This document shows positions 23,869-32,785 of a stretch of DNA of 64,000 bases, one piece after another (position 1 is the first letter of the stretch; the number at the start of each line of letters is the position of its first letter). The notes under the pieces were generated by a model. That model worked only from the letters and a program-made list of their open reading frames with translations. It was not told the origin of the DNA and ran no database searches. The stretch spans positions 62,001 through 126,000 of the forward strand of contig NZ_FNVA01000008.1 in NCBI RefSeq assembly GCF_900108185.1, read 5' to 3'. Source of the stretch: Bryocella elongata. Its GTDB lineage: Bacteria; Acidobacteriota; Terriglobia; Terriglobales; Acidobacteriaceae. The position numbers and the translations under genes are program-made.

Positions 23869-25539
23869 ATGAAGCTGACTCGTCGTGGATTCACGCGGCT
23901 GTGTGGTGGTGCGGTGGTGGCGAATGGTTTGCTGCACAGCTGGCCGATGGAGGCCGATGTCGCGGGCGGGACGAGCCCGCTGACGTCGAAGACGCTGACG
24001 GAGCTCTCGGACATGATCCATGCGAAGCAGGTGACGTCGACGCAGCTGGTGAAGGCGTTCCTGGAGCGCATGAACGCGATCAATCCCAAGGTGAACGCGA
24101 TCGTCACCGTGATGGGCCGAGAGGCGCTGGCGCAGGCCGAGGTGCTGGATGCGGAGCAGAAGGCCGGCAAGTTCCGCGGGCCGCTGCACGGTATTCCGCT
24201 GGCGCTGAAGGACAACATCGACACGGCCGGCACGCGGACGACGGCGGCGAGCCCGATGTTCAAGGACCGCATCCCCACTGAGGATGCCGCGATTGTCGCG
24301 AAGCTGAAGAAGAGCGGCGCGATCATCATCGCGAAGGCGAACCTGCATGAGTTCGCGATTGGCTGCACGGGCGATATCTCGTACTTTGGCCCCGCGCGCA
24401 ATCCGTGGGCGCTGGATCACATCACGGGTGGATCGTCGTCGGGCTCGGCCGCTTCGCTGGCGGCATATCTTGTACCCGGTGCGCTGGGTACGGATACGGG
24501 TGGGAGCATCCGTTGCCCGAGCGCATGGTGCGGCACGGTGGGCTTGATGCCGACGATTGGCCTGGTATCGATTCGCGGCATCATCCCTTGCCGGGCATCG
24601 GCGGATCACTGTGGTCCGATGGCGCGCACGGTTGAGGACGTGGCGCTGATGCTGGGGCAGATGGCGGGCTATGACCCGCTGGACATCTATAGCGTGCCGA
24701 GTACGCCAGTCGACTACGTGAAGGAGATGCATCAGCCGGTGAAGACGCTGCGTATTGGCACACCGCAGAGCTACTACGATCACGTCGACCCGGAAATCGA
24801 CGCGGCGGTGAAGGCTGCGCTCGAGGTGCTGAAGGGCCTTACTGCGGGTGTGACGTCCGAAGCTCCCTTGTGGGAGGGGCTGATCGGCGACACCACGGGC
24901 GAGCAGGAGGAGTACCACCACGAGCTGATCGAGAAGTACGGCATCAACTACATGGGACCGGATCGCACACGTTTTGCGGCGATGGAGAACCCGGCGCCGG
25001 GTACGAGATTTGCGACGGCGATGGAGAGCGTGAAGGCGCATGAGCAGCTGGCGACGACGCGGCGGATGATCGATTCGCACTTCACCAACTTCGATGTGGT
25101 GGTGGTGCCGACGACACCGATGCAGGCGGGGAAGATCAACGACTCACTGGCGCAGCAGAACCGCAGCGGCCCGCCGACGGGCAAGGTCTACAACTGGTTC
25201 GAGACGGGCGGCGGCTGCACGAACACGCGTGCGTTCGACCTGTTTGGTGTGCCGGCGATCTCGCTACCTTGCGGCTTTACGAAGGCGGGGTTGCCGATTG
25301 GGCTGATGATCGCGGCGCCGCACTTCCAGGAGGGCAGGGTGCTGGCGCTGGCGTATGCGTACCAGCAGGCGACGGACTGGCACAAGCGGGTGCCGACGCT
25401 GACGGCGGAGACGCCCGTGCCCCCGATCATTGAAGGAGCTCCGGCACCTGGGGCTGGTGGCGGCCGCACTCCTGCTGCGCCTGCGGCAGCTCCGGCCCCC
25501 GGCGAAGAGAAGCCGGGAGCGACGGAGAAGCCCAGCTAG
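23869..25539 (+). CDS. Tat-exported amidase-signature hydrolase
   Basis: A 556-residue amidase-signature enzyme, hydrolysing a C-N amide bond of unknown substrate. The N terminus MKLTRRGFTRLCGGAVVANG is a twin-arginine signal. The catalytic triad is visible: K114 (LALKDN), S189 (GGSSSGS) and nucleophile S213 (TDTGGSIRCP). Family stretches GPLHGIPLALKDNIDTAGTR and TFFDVVVVPTTP-like FDVVVVPTTPMQAG are present. The C-terminal 45 residues are a low-complexity Pro/Ala tail (PAAPAAAPAPGEEKPG), which may tether or space the enzyme in the wall or periplasm. Start: ATG at 23869 after GAAGGAGA. Its link to the surrounding carbohydrate genes is unclear. Confidence 0.88.
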   Translation: MKLTRRGFTRLCGGAVVANGLLHSWPMEADVAGGTSPLTSKTLTELSDMIHAKQVTSTQLVKAFLERMNAINPKVNAIVTVMGREALAQAEVLDAEQKAGKFRGPLHGIPLALKDNIDTAGTRTTAASPMFKDRIPTEDAAIVAKLKKSGAIIIAKANLHEFAIGCTGDISYFGPARNPWALDHITGGSSSGSAASLAAYLVPGALGTDTGGSIRCPSAWCGTVGLMPTIGLVSIRGIIPCRASADHCGPMARTVEDVALMLGQMAGYDPLDIYSVPSTPVDYVKEMHQPVKTLRIGTPQSYYDHVDPEIDAAVKAALEVLKGLTAGVTSEAPLWEGLIGDTTGEQEEYHHELIEKYGINYMGPDRTRFAAMENPAPGTRFATAMESVKAHEQLATTRRMIDSHFTNFDVVVVPTTPMQAGKINDSLAQQNRSGPPTGKVYNWFETGGGCTNTRAFDLFGVPAISLPCGFTKAGLPIGLMIAAPHFQEGRVLALAYAYQQATDWHKRVPTLTAETPVPPIIEGAPAPGAGGGRTPAAPAAAPAPGEEKPGATEKPS

Positions 25540-25574
25540 GAATTGTCGTCAACGGCCATCAACGGAAGACCTCT

Positions 25575-25604
25575 CGCGCCTCGACAGTTCGCTGTCGAGG
25601 CGCG
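25575..25604. terminator. 13-bp hairpin with TTCG loop after the amidase
   Basis: Perfect stem CGCGCCTCGACAG, loop TTCG, CTGTCGAGGCGCG. The UUCG tetraloop makes it very stable in RNA. No T run follows on either side, so it may be a processing or stability element as much as a terminator. Confidence 0.55.
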
Positions 25605-25668
25605 ATGACTTGTGGGGGTGACTTACGAGGTCGGCAGCGGATCGTGCGGCCTGTGTATCATTGCGGGC

Positions 25669-27852
25669 ATGCCTTGGTTTTCTCTCCCACGTGTCGTGCC
25701 CGTGCTCTCATTAAGCGTTTGTCTTGGGTGTTTGAGCGCGCAGCAGCCTGCAAAGCCCAACGTGCAGCCATGGATGAACAAGGCTCTTGCGCCGGAGAAG
25801 CGCGCCGAGCTTGTGCTCAAGGAGATGACGCTCGACGAGAAGATCGGATTGCTGCATGGCGAAGGCATGCGGGACTGGCAAGGGATGTCGCCCGCGATCA
25901 AGGCGCTGCAGTACATGTCGAATGGCGGGGCGGGGTTTGTGCTGGGCGTGCCGCGGCTGGGGATCCCGGTGATCCAGCAGAGCGACGCGGCGTATGGCGT
26001 GCGTGCGAGCGCAAGCAACGGGCGCTACTCGACGGCACTGCCTTCGAACCTGGGCTCGACGGCCAGCTGGGATCCGGAGGCGGCCTGCGCGTATGGAGCG
26101 CTGATCGGGCAGGAGCTGCGGGCGCAGGGCTACAACATGACGCTGGGTGGTGGCGTGAACATCACCCGCGATCCACGCAACGGACGCACCTTCGAGTACA
26201 TGGGCGAAGATCCGGTACTGGCGGGTACCATGGGCGGCGCTCGCATACGCTGCGAAGGCGAGCAGCACGTGATCTCCGACATCAAGCACTATGCCTTCAA
26301 TGGGCAGGAGAGCGGGCGGCAGGAGGTTGACTCGCTGATCGGCGAACGGGCGGCGCATGAGAGTGATCTGCTCGCGTTCGAGATTGGCGTGCGGGAGGGC
26401 CATCCCAACGCTGTGATGTGCAGCTACAACGGGGTGGACGGCAAGTACGCGTGCGAGAGTCCGTGGCTGCTGACCGAGGTGCTGCGCAAGGAGTGGGGCT
26501 TCAAGGGATTTGTCGTTTCGGACTGGGCGGCGACGCACTCGACGGTGGCGGCTTCGGCTGCGGGGTTGGACCAGGAGCAGCCGCTCGACGAGTTCTTCGG
26601 GCCCGCGCTGAAGAAGGCCGTTGAGAGTGGTCAGGTTCCGATGGCGCAGCTGGATGGGCACGTGCTGCATGTGCTGCAAGCGGAGTTTGCTTCAGGCATT
26701 GTGGACGATCCGGTGGTGAAGTCGGTCGTCGATGTGAAGCATGGCTTCGAGGTGGCGCGGCGCACGGAGGAGCAGAGCGCGGTGCTGCTGAAGAACGCAG
26801 GCGGTGTGTTGCCGCTGGACCGTGCCGCACTGCGTTCGGTGGCGGTGATCGGGATGCATGCGGATACGGGGATGATCTCGGGTGGTGGGTCGGCGCAGGT
26901 GGACCCTCCGGGTGAGCCTGCGGGGCGCCGCTGGAAGGCGCATGTGTGGTTTCCGACTTCTCCTCTGCTGGCGCTGAAGGCGAAGGCTCCTCAGGCGCAG
27001 TTCAGCTTTGCCTCGGGTGAGAACAACGCCGAAGCTGTGGCGCAGGCTCAGCGGGCTGAGGTGGCGATTGTCTTTGCGCACCAGTGGGAGTCGGAGGACT
27101 ATGACCTGCCGAACCTGTCGCTGCCGGATGGACAGGACAAGCTGATTGCAGCTGTGGCGGCAGCGAATCCGCGCACGATTGTTGTGCTGGAGACTGGAAG
27201 TGCGGTGACGATGCCCTGGCTCGCGAAGACTCCTGCGGTACTGGAGGCGTGGTTTGCCGGAAGCTCGGGCGCGGATGCGGTGGCGAACCTTCTCTTTGGT
27301 GACGTAAATCCTTCGGGCAAGCTGCCGATGACCTTTCCGATGAACGAGAGCGAGCTGCCGCGGGCGGCGATTGCGAAGCCTCCGCCTCCGGTGGTGAACG
27401 GCACGCTGAGCTTCAAGGTGGACTACAACATCGAGGGGGCAGCGGTCGGGTACAAGTGGTACGAGTCGAAGAACAGGCCGGTGCTGTTTCCGTTCGGCTT
27501 CGGGCTGTCGTATACGAGCTTTCGCTATGAGGATCTGCATGTGAGCGAGGATGGGTTGCTGGCGACGCTGACTCTGACGAACACGGGCAGTCGCAAGGGC
27601 GCGGAGGTTGCGCAGGTGTATGCGTGGATTCCGAGCTCTGCCGGAGAGCCGTGGAAGCGGCTGGTGGGCTGGCAGAAGGTGGAGCTGGCGCCGGGTGAAA
27701 AGCGCGTGCTGAAGATCAGGCTCGAGCGCTCGGCGATGAGTGTTTGGGATGAGGGTGCGAAGAAGTGGAACCAGCCCGCGGGTGTGTATCGCGTGGCGGC
27801 GGGGCCGAGTTCGGCGGAGCTGCCGCTGAAGGCGGAGTTCTCGGTGCGATAG
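25669..27852 (+). CDS. Secreted glycoside hydrolase family 3 (beta-glucosidase-like)
   Basis: A 727-residue GH3 enzyme removing terminal beta-linked glucose or xylose from oligosaccharides. It has a signal peptide (VVPVLSLSVCLGCLSAQQ). The N-terminal barrel contains MTLDEKIGLLHG, NITRDPRNGRTFEYMGEDP, IKHYAFNGQESGR and nucleophile D285 in GFVVSDW. The C-terminal alpha/beta domain has AVLLKNAGGVLPLD and VNPSGKLPMTFP, and the end is a fibronectin-like module (VAQVYAWIPSSAGEPWKRL). Length and order are normal. The cysteine in the signal region (CLGCLS) might make it a lipoprotein. ATG at 25669 was preferred over the upstream GTG at 25612 because it gives a clean signal peptide. Confidence 0.92.
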   Translation: MPWFSLPRVVPVLSLSVCLGCLSAQQPAKPNVQPWMNKALAPEKRAELVLKEMTLDEKIGLLHGEGMRDWQGMSPAIKALQYMSNGGAGFVLGVPRLGIPVIQQSDAAYGVRASASNGRYSTALPSNLGSTASWDPEAACAYGALIGQELRAQGYNMTLGGGVNITRDPRNGRTFEYMGEDPVLAGTMGGARIRCEGEQHVISDIKHYAFNGQESGRQEVDSLIGERAAHESDLLAFEIGVREGHPNAVMCSYNGVDGKYACESPWLLTEVLRKEWGFKGFVVSDWAATHSTVAASAAGLDQEQPLDEFFGPALKKAVESGQVPMAQLDGHVLHVLQAEFASGIVDDPVVKSVVDVKHGFEVARRTEEQSAVLLKNAGGVLPLDRAALRSVAVIGMHADTGMISGGGSAQVDPPGEPAGRRWKAHVWFPTSPLLALKAKAPQAQFSFASGENNAEAVAQAQRAEVAIVFAHQWESEDYDLPNLSLPDGQDKLIAAVAAANPRTIVVLETGSAVTMPWLAKTPAVLEAWFAGSSGADAVANLLFGDVNPSGKLPMTFPMNESELPRAAIAKPPPPVVNGTLSFKVDYNIEGAAVGYKWYESKNRPVLFPFGFGLSYTSFRYEDLHVSEDGLLATLTLTNTGSRKGAEVAQVYAWIPSSAGEPWKRLVGWQKVELAPGEKRVLKIRLERSAMSVWDEGAKKWNQPAGVYRVAAGPSSAELPLKAEFSVR

Positions 27853-27987
27853 GGCTTACGGCCTTCGGGGCGTTGCCTTGATTGGCGAGGGTTTCTGTAG
27901 AGCGATGAGGTTTGAGGTCGCCCGCTGCGCGGACGCTGAGCTGCGAGCGAGGTGGCTCAGAGTCCTTCACAGCTCCGTCCGTCGCGG

Positions 27988-29571
27988 CTAGTGGGCGCCG
28001 GCTGGGCCCTTGCCGGGCTTTACCTTCTTGAAGAACCAGACCACGATCACGCAGAAGAAGCAGAGCAGCGAGAGCCAGCGGAAGACGTCGATGAAGCTCC
28101 AGAGTGAGGCCTGCTGCTCCAGTGAGCGGTAGAGCGTTGCCTGCGCCGGAGCGGTGGCGTTGGCTGCCCCGTAGCTTCCTGAGAGGAAGCCGGTGAGCGC
28201 GTGGAGCTGGGTGCCGAGGCCGACGCTTTGTGAGTTGCTCAGGATCTCGTTCTGGTGGACATCGGAGCGGCGGGTGAGCAGCGTTGTGGCGATGGAGATG
28301 CCGATGGAGCCGCCGATGTTCCGCATCAGGTTGAAGACGCCGCTGGCGTTGCCGATCTGGTCGTTTTTCAGCGTGCCGTAGGCGGCGGTGGAGATGGGCA
28401 CGAAGACGAAGCTGAGGCCGAAGCCGGTGATGAGGATGGGCAGGAAGAGCGTCGTCGGCGAGATGTCGGTGGTGATGGAGCCGAAGTAGAGCGTGGTCGA
28501 GCCAAAGACGACGAAGCCGAAGGTCAGCAGGTAGCGCGGGTCGATCTTGTTGCTGAGGTAGCCAATGACGGGCATACCGCAGATCGCGCCGAGGCCACGC
28601 GGAGCGACGACAAGTCCAGCGGTGAAGGCGGTGTAGCCGAGCAACTCCTGGTAGAAGAGCGGCAGCACGGTGACGGTGGAGTAGATGCCGATGCCGAAGA
28701 GGAAGATCAGGATGGAGCCGAGGAGAAAGTTGCGATCCTTGAGGACCTTGAGGTCGACGAGGGCGTCCTTGTGTGTCCAGGAGCGGTATGTGAACCAGGC
28801 GAAGCTGGCGATGAGTGCGACGGCGGCGTAGCGGATCCATGTCGCGCCAAACCAGTCGTCCTCCTGGCCCTTGTCGAGGATGACCTGGAGGGCCCCGGTC
28901 CAGACGACGAGGGTGGCAAAGCTGATGGTGTCGAACTTTGGCGCTTTGGCCTGCTTGATGTACGCCGGGTCGTGGACGAAGCGGTTGATCATGTAGAGCG
29001 CAAGCAGGCCGATGGGGATGTTGATGTAGAAGGCGTAGCGCCAGGAGTAGGTGTCGGTGAGCCAGCCGCCGAGGGTTGGTCCGAGGACGGGGGCCACGAC
29101 GACGCCGAAGGCGAAGACGGCCATGGCCGCACCGCGCTTGGCGGGTGGGAAGCTCTCAAGGAGGATGGCCTGGGACAGAGGCTGCAGCGCTCCGCCGCCG
29201 GCTCCTTGGACGACGCGGGCCAGCAGGATGAAGCCCAGCGAAGGGGCGGCTCCACAGGCGAAGCTGGAGATGGTGAAGATGAGGACGCAGGTCATCAGGA
29301 AGCGCTTGCGGCCGAACTTCATCGAGAACCAGTTGGAGGCCGGCAGGATGATGGCGTTGGCGACCAGGTAGCTGGTGAGCACCCATGTGGCTTCGTCATT
29401 GGAGGCGGAGAGCGAACCGGCGATGTAGGGCAGCGCCACCGAGGCGATGGCGGTGTCGAGCACCTCCATGAACGTCGCGAGCATGACCGAGGCTGCGATG
29501 AGCCACGGATTTACGCCCTGCGCGGCGAGCTGGGACTGGTCTGGAGGAGCGGTTGCGCTAGCTGCAGCCAT
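27988..29571 (-). CDS. DHA2-family (EmrB/QacA-type) multidrug efflux transporter
   Basis: A 14-helix major facilitator protein of 527 residues in the inner membrane, exporting drugs or other amphiphiles with proton exchange. The DHA2 features are ATFMEVLDTAIASVALPYIA in helix 1, WVLTSYLVANAIILPASNWF, FGRKRFLMTC, and the motif C-like GPTLGGWLTD with SWRYAFYINIPIGL. There is no adjacent EmrA membrane-fusion protein or TolC gene. Neighbours on both sides are separately oriented or spaced by more than 100 bases, so it is probably a single-gene unit. Substrate unknown. Confidence 0.92.
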   Translation of the reverse strand: MAAASATAPPDQSQLAAQGVNPWLIAASVMLATFMEVLDTAIASVALPYIAGSLSASNDEATWVLTSYLVANAIILPASNWFSMKFGRKRFLMTCVLIFTISSFACGAAPSLGFILLARVVQGAGGGALQPLSQAILLESFPPAKRGAAMAVFAFGVVVAPVLGPTLGGWLTDTYSWRYAFYINIPIGLLALYMINRFVHDPAYIKQAKAPKFDTISFATLVVWTGALQVILDKGQEDDWFGATWIRYAAVALIASFAWFTYRSWTHKDALVDLKVLKDRNFLLGSILIFLFGIGIYSTVTVLPLFYQELLGYTAFTAGLVVAPRGLGAICGMPVIGYLSNKIDPRYLLTFGFVVFGSTTLYFGSITTDISPTTLFLPILITGFGLSFVFVPISTAAYGTLKNDQIGNASGVFNLMRNIGGSIGISIATTLLTRRSDVHQNEILSNSQSVGLGTQLHALTGFLSGSYGAANATAPAQATLYRSLEQQASLWSFIDVFRWLSLLCFFCVIVVWFFKKVKPGKGPAGAH

Positions 29572-29701
29572 GGGTGACTGGGCATCTCCGGTTCATTGGG
29601 TTGGAGGGGCACGACCTGATCTCCAGTTGGATGCGGAGCTCGGGAAGAGGACTCGGGGAGCGTGAACTTCGAAGGGCCCAATCTTGTAGAAGAGCAGTGG
29701 T

Positions 29702-30895
29702 TTATGGACGGACGACAACCGGCTGGATCGGAAATCGCCGTTTCAGTCGAAGCAAGGGAGCCTGCATGAGCTCAAACAATAGCAGCGCAGCGGCAAAACT
29801 GAGTACGACGAGCAGGACGAAGCGTGCGGCGAGGAAGGGTGCACTCCCACTGGGAGCGATGTAACCGGCGATCTTGTTCGTCGAATGCTGGAGGAGTGGT
29901 GAAAGGACAAAGATGCCGTAGCTGAATCTTCCGATGTAGTTCAACGGAGGCCGTCCGAGGGCGCGGCGAAGAGGGCCATCCTCGAGCGCGAGTCCGAGGA
30001 GAGCGGCGGCTGCGATTCCGGCGGAAGGAATTCCGAACAGGAACATGGGCCGGGAGTTTCGCGCAAAGTGCCCGCCGAGGACTCCTGCCAGGTAGAAGCC
30101 CGCCAGGCCGGTGATGAGCAGGATCGGCAGACGGGATACGAGTCGTCGATGCCAGGAAAAGCCCGGAGCGAGGTACACCATGCCACCGAGACCAAAGACA
30201 GAAGCGTAGGTGAGTGGGAACTGGTCGAAGACGTGATTGCGGACCATCGGCCCGAGAAAGGGCAGTCCCCAGACGGCCCAGCAGAAGGCGACGGAGACGA
30301 GGGTGAGTCCTGCGGCGAGCTTCATGGCGCTGCGCCGGGCATTGACGGTGAGCATGAGCAGCGGCCACGCGCAGGCGAGCTGGAAGAGGATTGCGACCAT
30401 CCAGAGGTGGCCGATCGGCAGAGGCGATGGCTGCTGGCTGGCGGGCTCGGTGAGGAAGGGGAGATTCTGCAGAAACCAGGCGTAGAGCTTGAGCGGGCCT
30501 ACGTCGGCGAGCCGGGTGCCGCGGGCGACGGCAAGCGCGGTCGCGACGAGCAGCACGAGGTAGTAGAGCGGGAAGAGGCGGATCGCCCGGCGGGCGTAGA
30601 AGTTCCGGAGCCAGTGCGCAGGGTGCAGGCCGTCGGGCTGGTGCAGCGTCTCCCAGAGACCGCCGGTGAGCAGATAGCCGGAGAGCGTGAGGAAGACAAG
30701 GCCCGCAGCCCAGAAGGGGCTGGCGACGGTCTGAAGGAGCGGGTGTCCGGAGGTTCCGTCGGCGAGCGGTCCGCAGGTCCCAATGAAGAGCAGGCCCAGT
30801 ACCGCGAGGCCGCGCATGCCGTCGAGCGCGGGATCACGGTTCACACTTCGGGGGTTGGCTGCGGTCCGCTGCGGGGCCCAGTCAAGAGTCGCCAT
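29702..30895 (-). CDS. Acyltransferase family 3 membrane protein
   Basis: A 397-residue integral membrane O-acyltransferase (OafA/AT3 family) that transfers acyl groups, often acetyl, to surface glycans. Features are the start PALDGMRGLAVLGLLFIGTC, an early basic segment YARRAIRLFPLYYLVLL containing the family R-x-x-R, and WMVAILFQLACAWPLL. About ten hydrophobic helices follow. No SGNH domain is attached. It lies on the same strand as the deacetylase/ATP-grasp pair upstream, suggesting a group for modifying surface polysaccharides or small glycoconjugates. The acceptor is unknown. Confidence 0.85.
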   Translation of the reverse strand: MATLDWAPQRTAANPRSVNRDPALDGMRGLAVLGLLFIGTCGPLADGTSGHPLLQTVASPFWAAGLVFLTLSGYLLTGGLWETLHQPDGLHPAHWLRNFYARRAIRLFPLYYLVLLVATALAVARGTRLADVGPLKLYAWFLQNLPFLTEPASQQPSPLPIGHLWMVAILFQLACAWPLLMLTVNARRSAMKLAAGLTLVSVAFCWAVWGLPFLGPMVRNHVFDQFPLTYASVFGLGGMVYLAPGFSWHRRLVSRLPILLITGLAGFYLAGVLGGHFARNSRPMFLFGIPSAGIAAAALLGLALEDGPLRRALGRPPLNYIGRFSYGIFVLSPLLQHSTNKIAGYIAPSGSAPFLAARFVLLVVLSFAAALLLFELMQAPLLRLKRRFPIQPVVVRP

Positions 30896-31084
30896 AGGTG
30901 ATTTGAGATACGGGGCTTCAAGTGGGATATGGGGCGAGGGCCGGAGACGTAAGCGCAGAATGCCATTCCGGACACACGCAGTTCTGAGTTGTCTCCCATG
31001 AGATGCATCTTTGGACAGGGACGCGACGGGACGGGGCGCGCAACGACCGATTTCCGGCCCGGCAGCCTGAGTGCGGAGGGCTGA

Positions 31085-32785
31085 TTAGCTCTGAAGCTGC
31101 TGCGCAGCGTCGCGGATGCGCTGATAGCAGAGCTGAAACTCGGACAGGTCGCCGCCGTAGGGGTCGGAGATCTCGAGCGGCCCGGAGGGGTCGGCAGCTC
31201 CCAGAAAGGCAGCCCGTGCGAGAAGGCTGGGATCGAGAGCGCGGAGTGAGAGCCAGTTCTGGCGGTCGAAGAGGAGGATCATGTCCACGGAACGGGCTTC
31301 GTCCAGCGTCAGGACGGCGGAGCGGTGGGGCTCGAGGTCGACCCCGAACGCGGCAGCCGCGGTGACGGCGTTCCGTGGCGAGCGTCGACCGGGCAAGGGG
31401 AGGAAGCCCCGGCTGAGGATCGTCCGGCCGGAGGACTCCAGCAGCTGCGCCGCGAAGGGGCTGCGGCAGATGTTGCCGTGGCAGCAGACGGCGATGGTCT
31501 TCGAGGTTGCGAAGAGCAGGCGCAGGCGTCGCTGGCGTTGCTGCCGGTAGGGGCTGAGCATCTTGAGGACGCGAAAGAGCTTTTCTTCGAGATACTGCCC
31601 GAGGTCCTGCCATGCCGGCCGCGGGTCGCGGAGCTGGAAGGTGTCGCTGCGCTCGCGGAGGGTGACGATGTTCCAGAGCTCGGACGCGATGGCGGCGAAG
31701 GTACGGGTCTGGAGCTCGGGGTTGCGTTTGTCGGCGCGAAGATTGGCGAGGAACCACTGGATATCGGTCGACCAGTGGCGACAGTAGATGTTGTTGCGAT
31801 AGGTCTGCGGCGCGGGCCGCACGCCCTCCAGGAGCAGACGCACGAGGTGCAGTGGGAAGTCGACGCCGGCGGCGACGCTGAGCGCCAACGAGCCCCAGAA
31901 GCGGGCGTTGATCTCGACCAGAATCCAGCGGCCGTCGGAGGTGTTGCGCTTGAACTCCACCATGGCGACGCCGGTGTAGTCCATCGAGCGCATCATCTTC
32001 CGGGTCGCTTCGAGCATGGCGGGTTCGAGGGGAACGCAGCGGCGGTAGGAGCTTCCGCCGCCCTGAATCGGCTCGTGGACGCGCTCGTGCTGGAAGGCCA
32101 GCAGGATTTCTCCGTGATCGCAGAGGACCTCGACGCCGACGCCAACGCCGATGAAGTTCTCCTGTGCAAGCACGGGGCCCGAACGCAACATCTCGAGAGC
32201 GACTTCGCGGGTCTCGGGCTCGCTGCGAACCTTGTGGACGCGGCGGCGGTGGAAGGGATCCTGCTCGGTGGCCGAGGTGGTGGGCTTGAGGACGAGCGGG
32301 TAACCGAAGCCAGCGGCGGCCTGCAAGGCCTGGTCGACGGTGTCAACGTGTTGCTGCCGGGGAACCGGAACTCCATGCGACGCGCCGAGCTCCCAGGTGA
32401 GGTTCTTGTCCGCGCAGAGGCGGTAGGTCTCGTCGGGAAGAAGGTAGACGCGGGTCAACGGCTCGAAGCGGTTGCGCTTCAGCTGCAGCGGGAGCGCGCT
32501 CTGGTCGTTGGTGGGGAGGACGAGGTCGATGCGGAAGTCGCGGATGAGGGCTTCGAGGGCAGTAATCCACGGAGCCTCGTCGCCGCGCTCGAACGCCGGG
32601 AGACGGTGAACGCGGTGCAGATACAGGGAGGATAGGGTGGGGAGATCGTAGGCACACCACGCCGCATGGACCTCGTAACCTGCTGCTCCCAGGGAGCGGA
32701 CCACCGAAAGAAAGGACTTGGTGTCATCTCCCAGGACGAGAATGCGGCGCGGCTGCGTGCGCATGTTCAGTGCCGGAGTGCTCAA
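31085..32785 (-). CDS. ATP-grasp ligase fused to a low-molecular-weight protein-tyrosine phosphatase
   Basis: A 566-residue two-domain protein. Residues 12-410 form an ATP-grasp enzyme (PLVLKPTTSATE, GVEVLCDHGEILLAF, RWILVEINARFWGSLAL), which would ligate a carboxylate to an amine, thiol or similar. Residues 428-566 form an LMW-PTP: CX5R loop CHGNICR (C435 to R441) followed by SP, and general acid D541 in ISDPYGG. Both active sites look intact. The start TTG at 32785 overlaps the deacetylase stop (TTGA) with GGAAGG upstream; an ATG at 32764 is possible. The fusion suggests the ligation product or a tyrosine-phosphorylated glycan-export factor is dephosphorylated in the same pathway; this is inference. 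Confidence 0.85.
   Translation of the reverse strand: MSTPALNMRTQPRRILVLGDDTKSFLSVVRSLGAAGYEVHAAWCAYDLPTLSSLYLHRVHRLPAFERGDEAPWITALEALIRDFRIDLVLPTNDQSALPLQLKRNRFEPLTRVYLLPDETYRLCADKNLTWELGASHGVPVPRQQHVDTVDQALQAAAGFGYPLVLKPTTSATEQDPFHRRRVHKVRSEPETREVALEMLRSGPVLAQENFIGVGVGVEVLCDHGEILLAFQHERVHEPIQGGGSSYRRCVPLEPAMLEATRKMMRSMDYTGVAMVEFKRNTSDGRWILVEINARFWGSLALSVAAGVDFPLHLVRLLLEGVRPAPQTYRNNIYCRHWSTDIQWFLANLRADKRNPELQTRTFAAIASELWNIVTLRERSDTFQLRDPRPAWQDLGQYLEEKLFRVLKMLSPYRQQRQRRLRLLFATSKTIAVCCHGNICRSPFAAQLLESSGRTILSRGFLPLPGRRSPRNAVTAAAAFGVDLEPHRSAVLTLDEARSVDMILLFDRQNWLSLRALDPSLLARAAFLGAADPSGPLEISDPYGGDLSEFQLCYQRIRDAAQQLQS

Noticed and set aside
28255-29577. Open frame of 440 codons opposite the DHA2 transporter
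   Set aside because: Asp/Glu/Gly-rich shadow of a clear transporter gene on the other strand.
31325-32635. Open frame of 436 codons opposite the ATP-grasp fusion
   Set aside because: Antisense shadow; the opposite strand carries intact ATP-grasp and phosphatase motifs.
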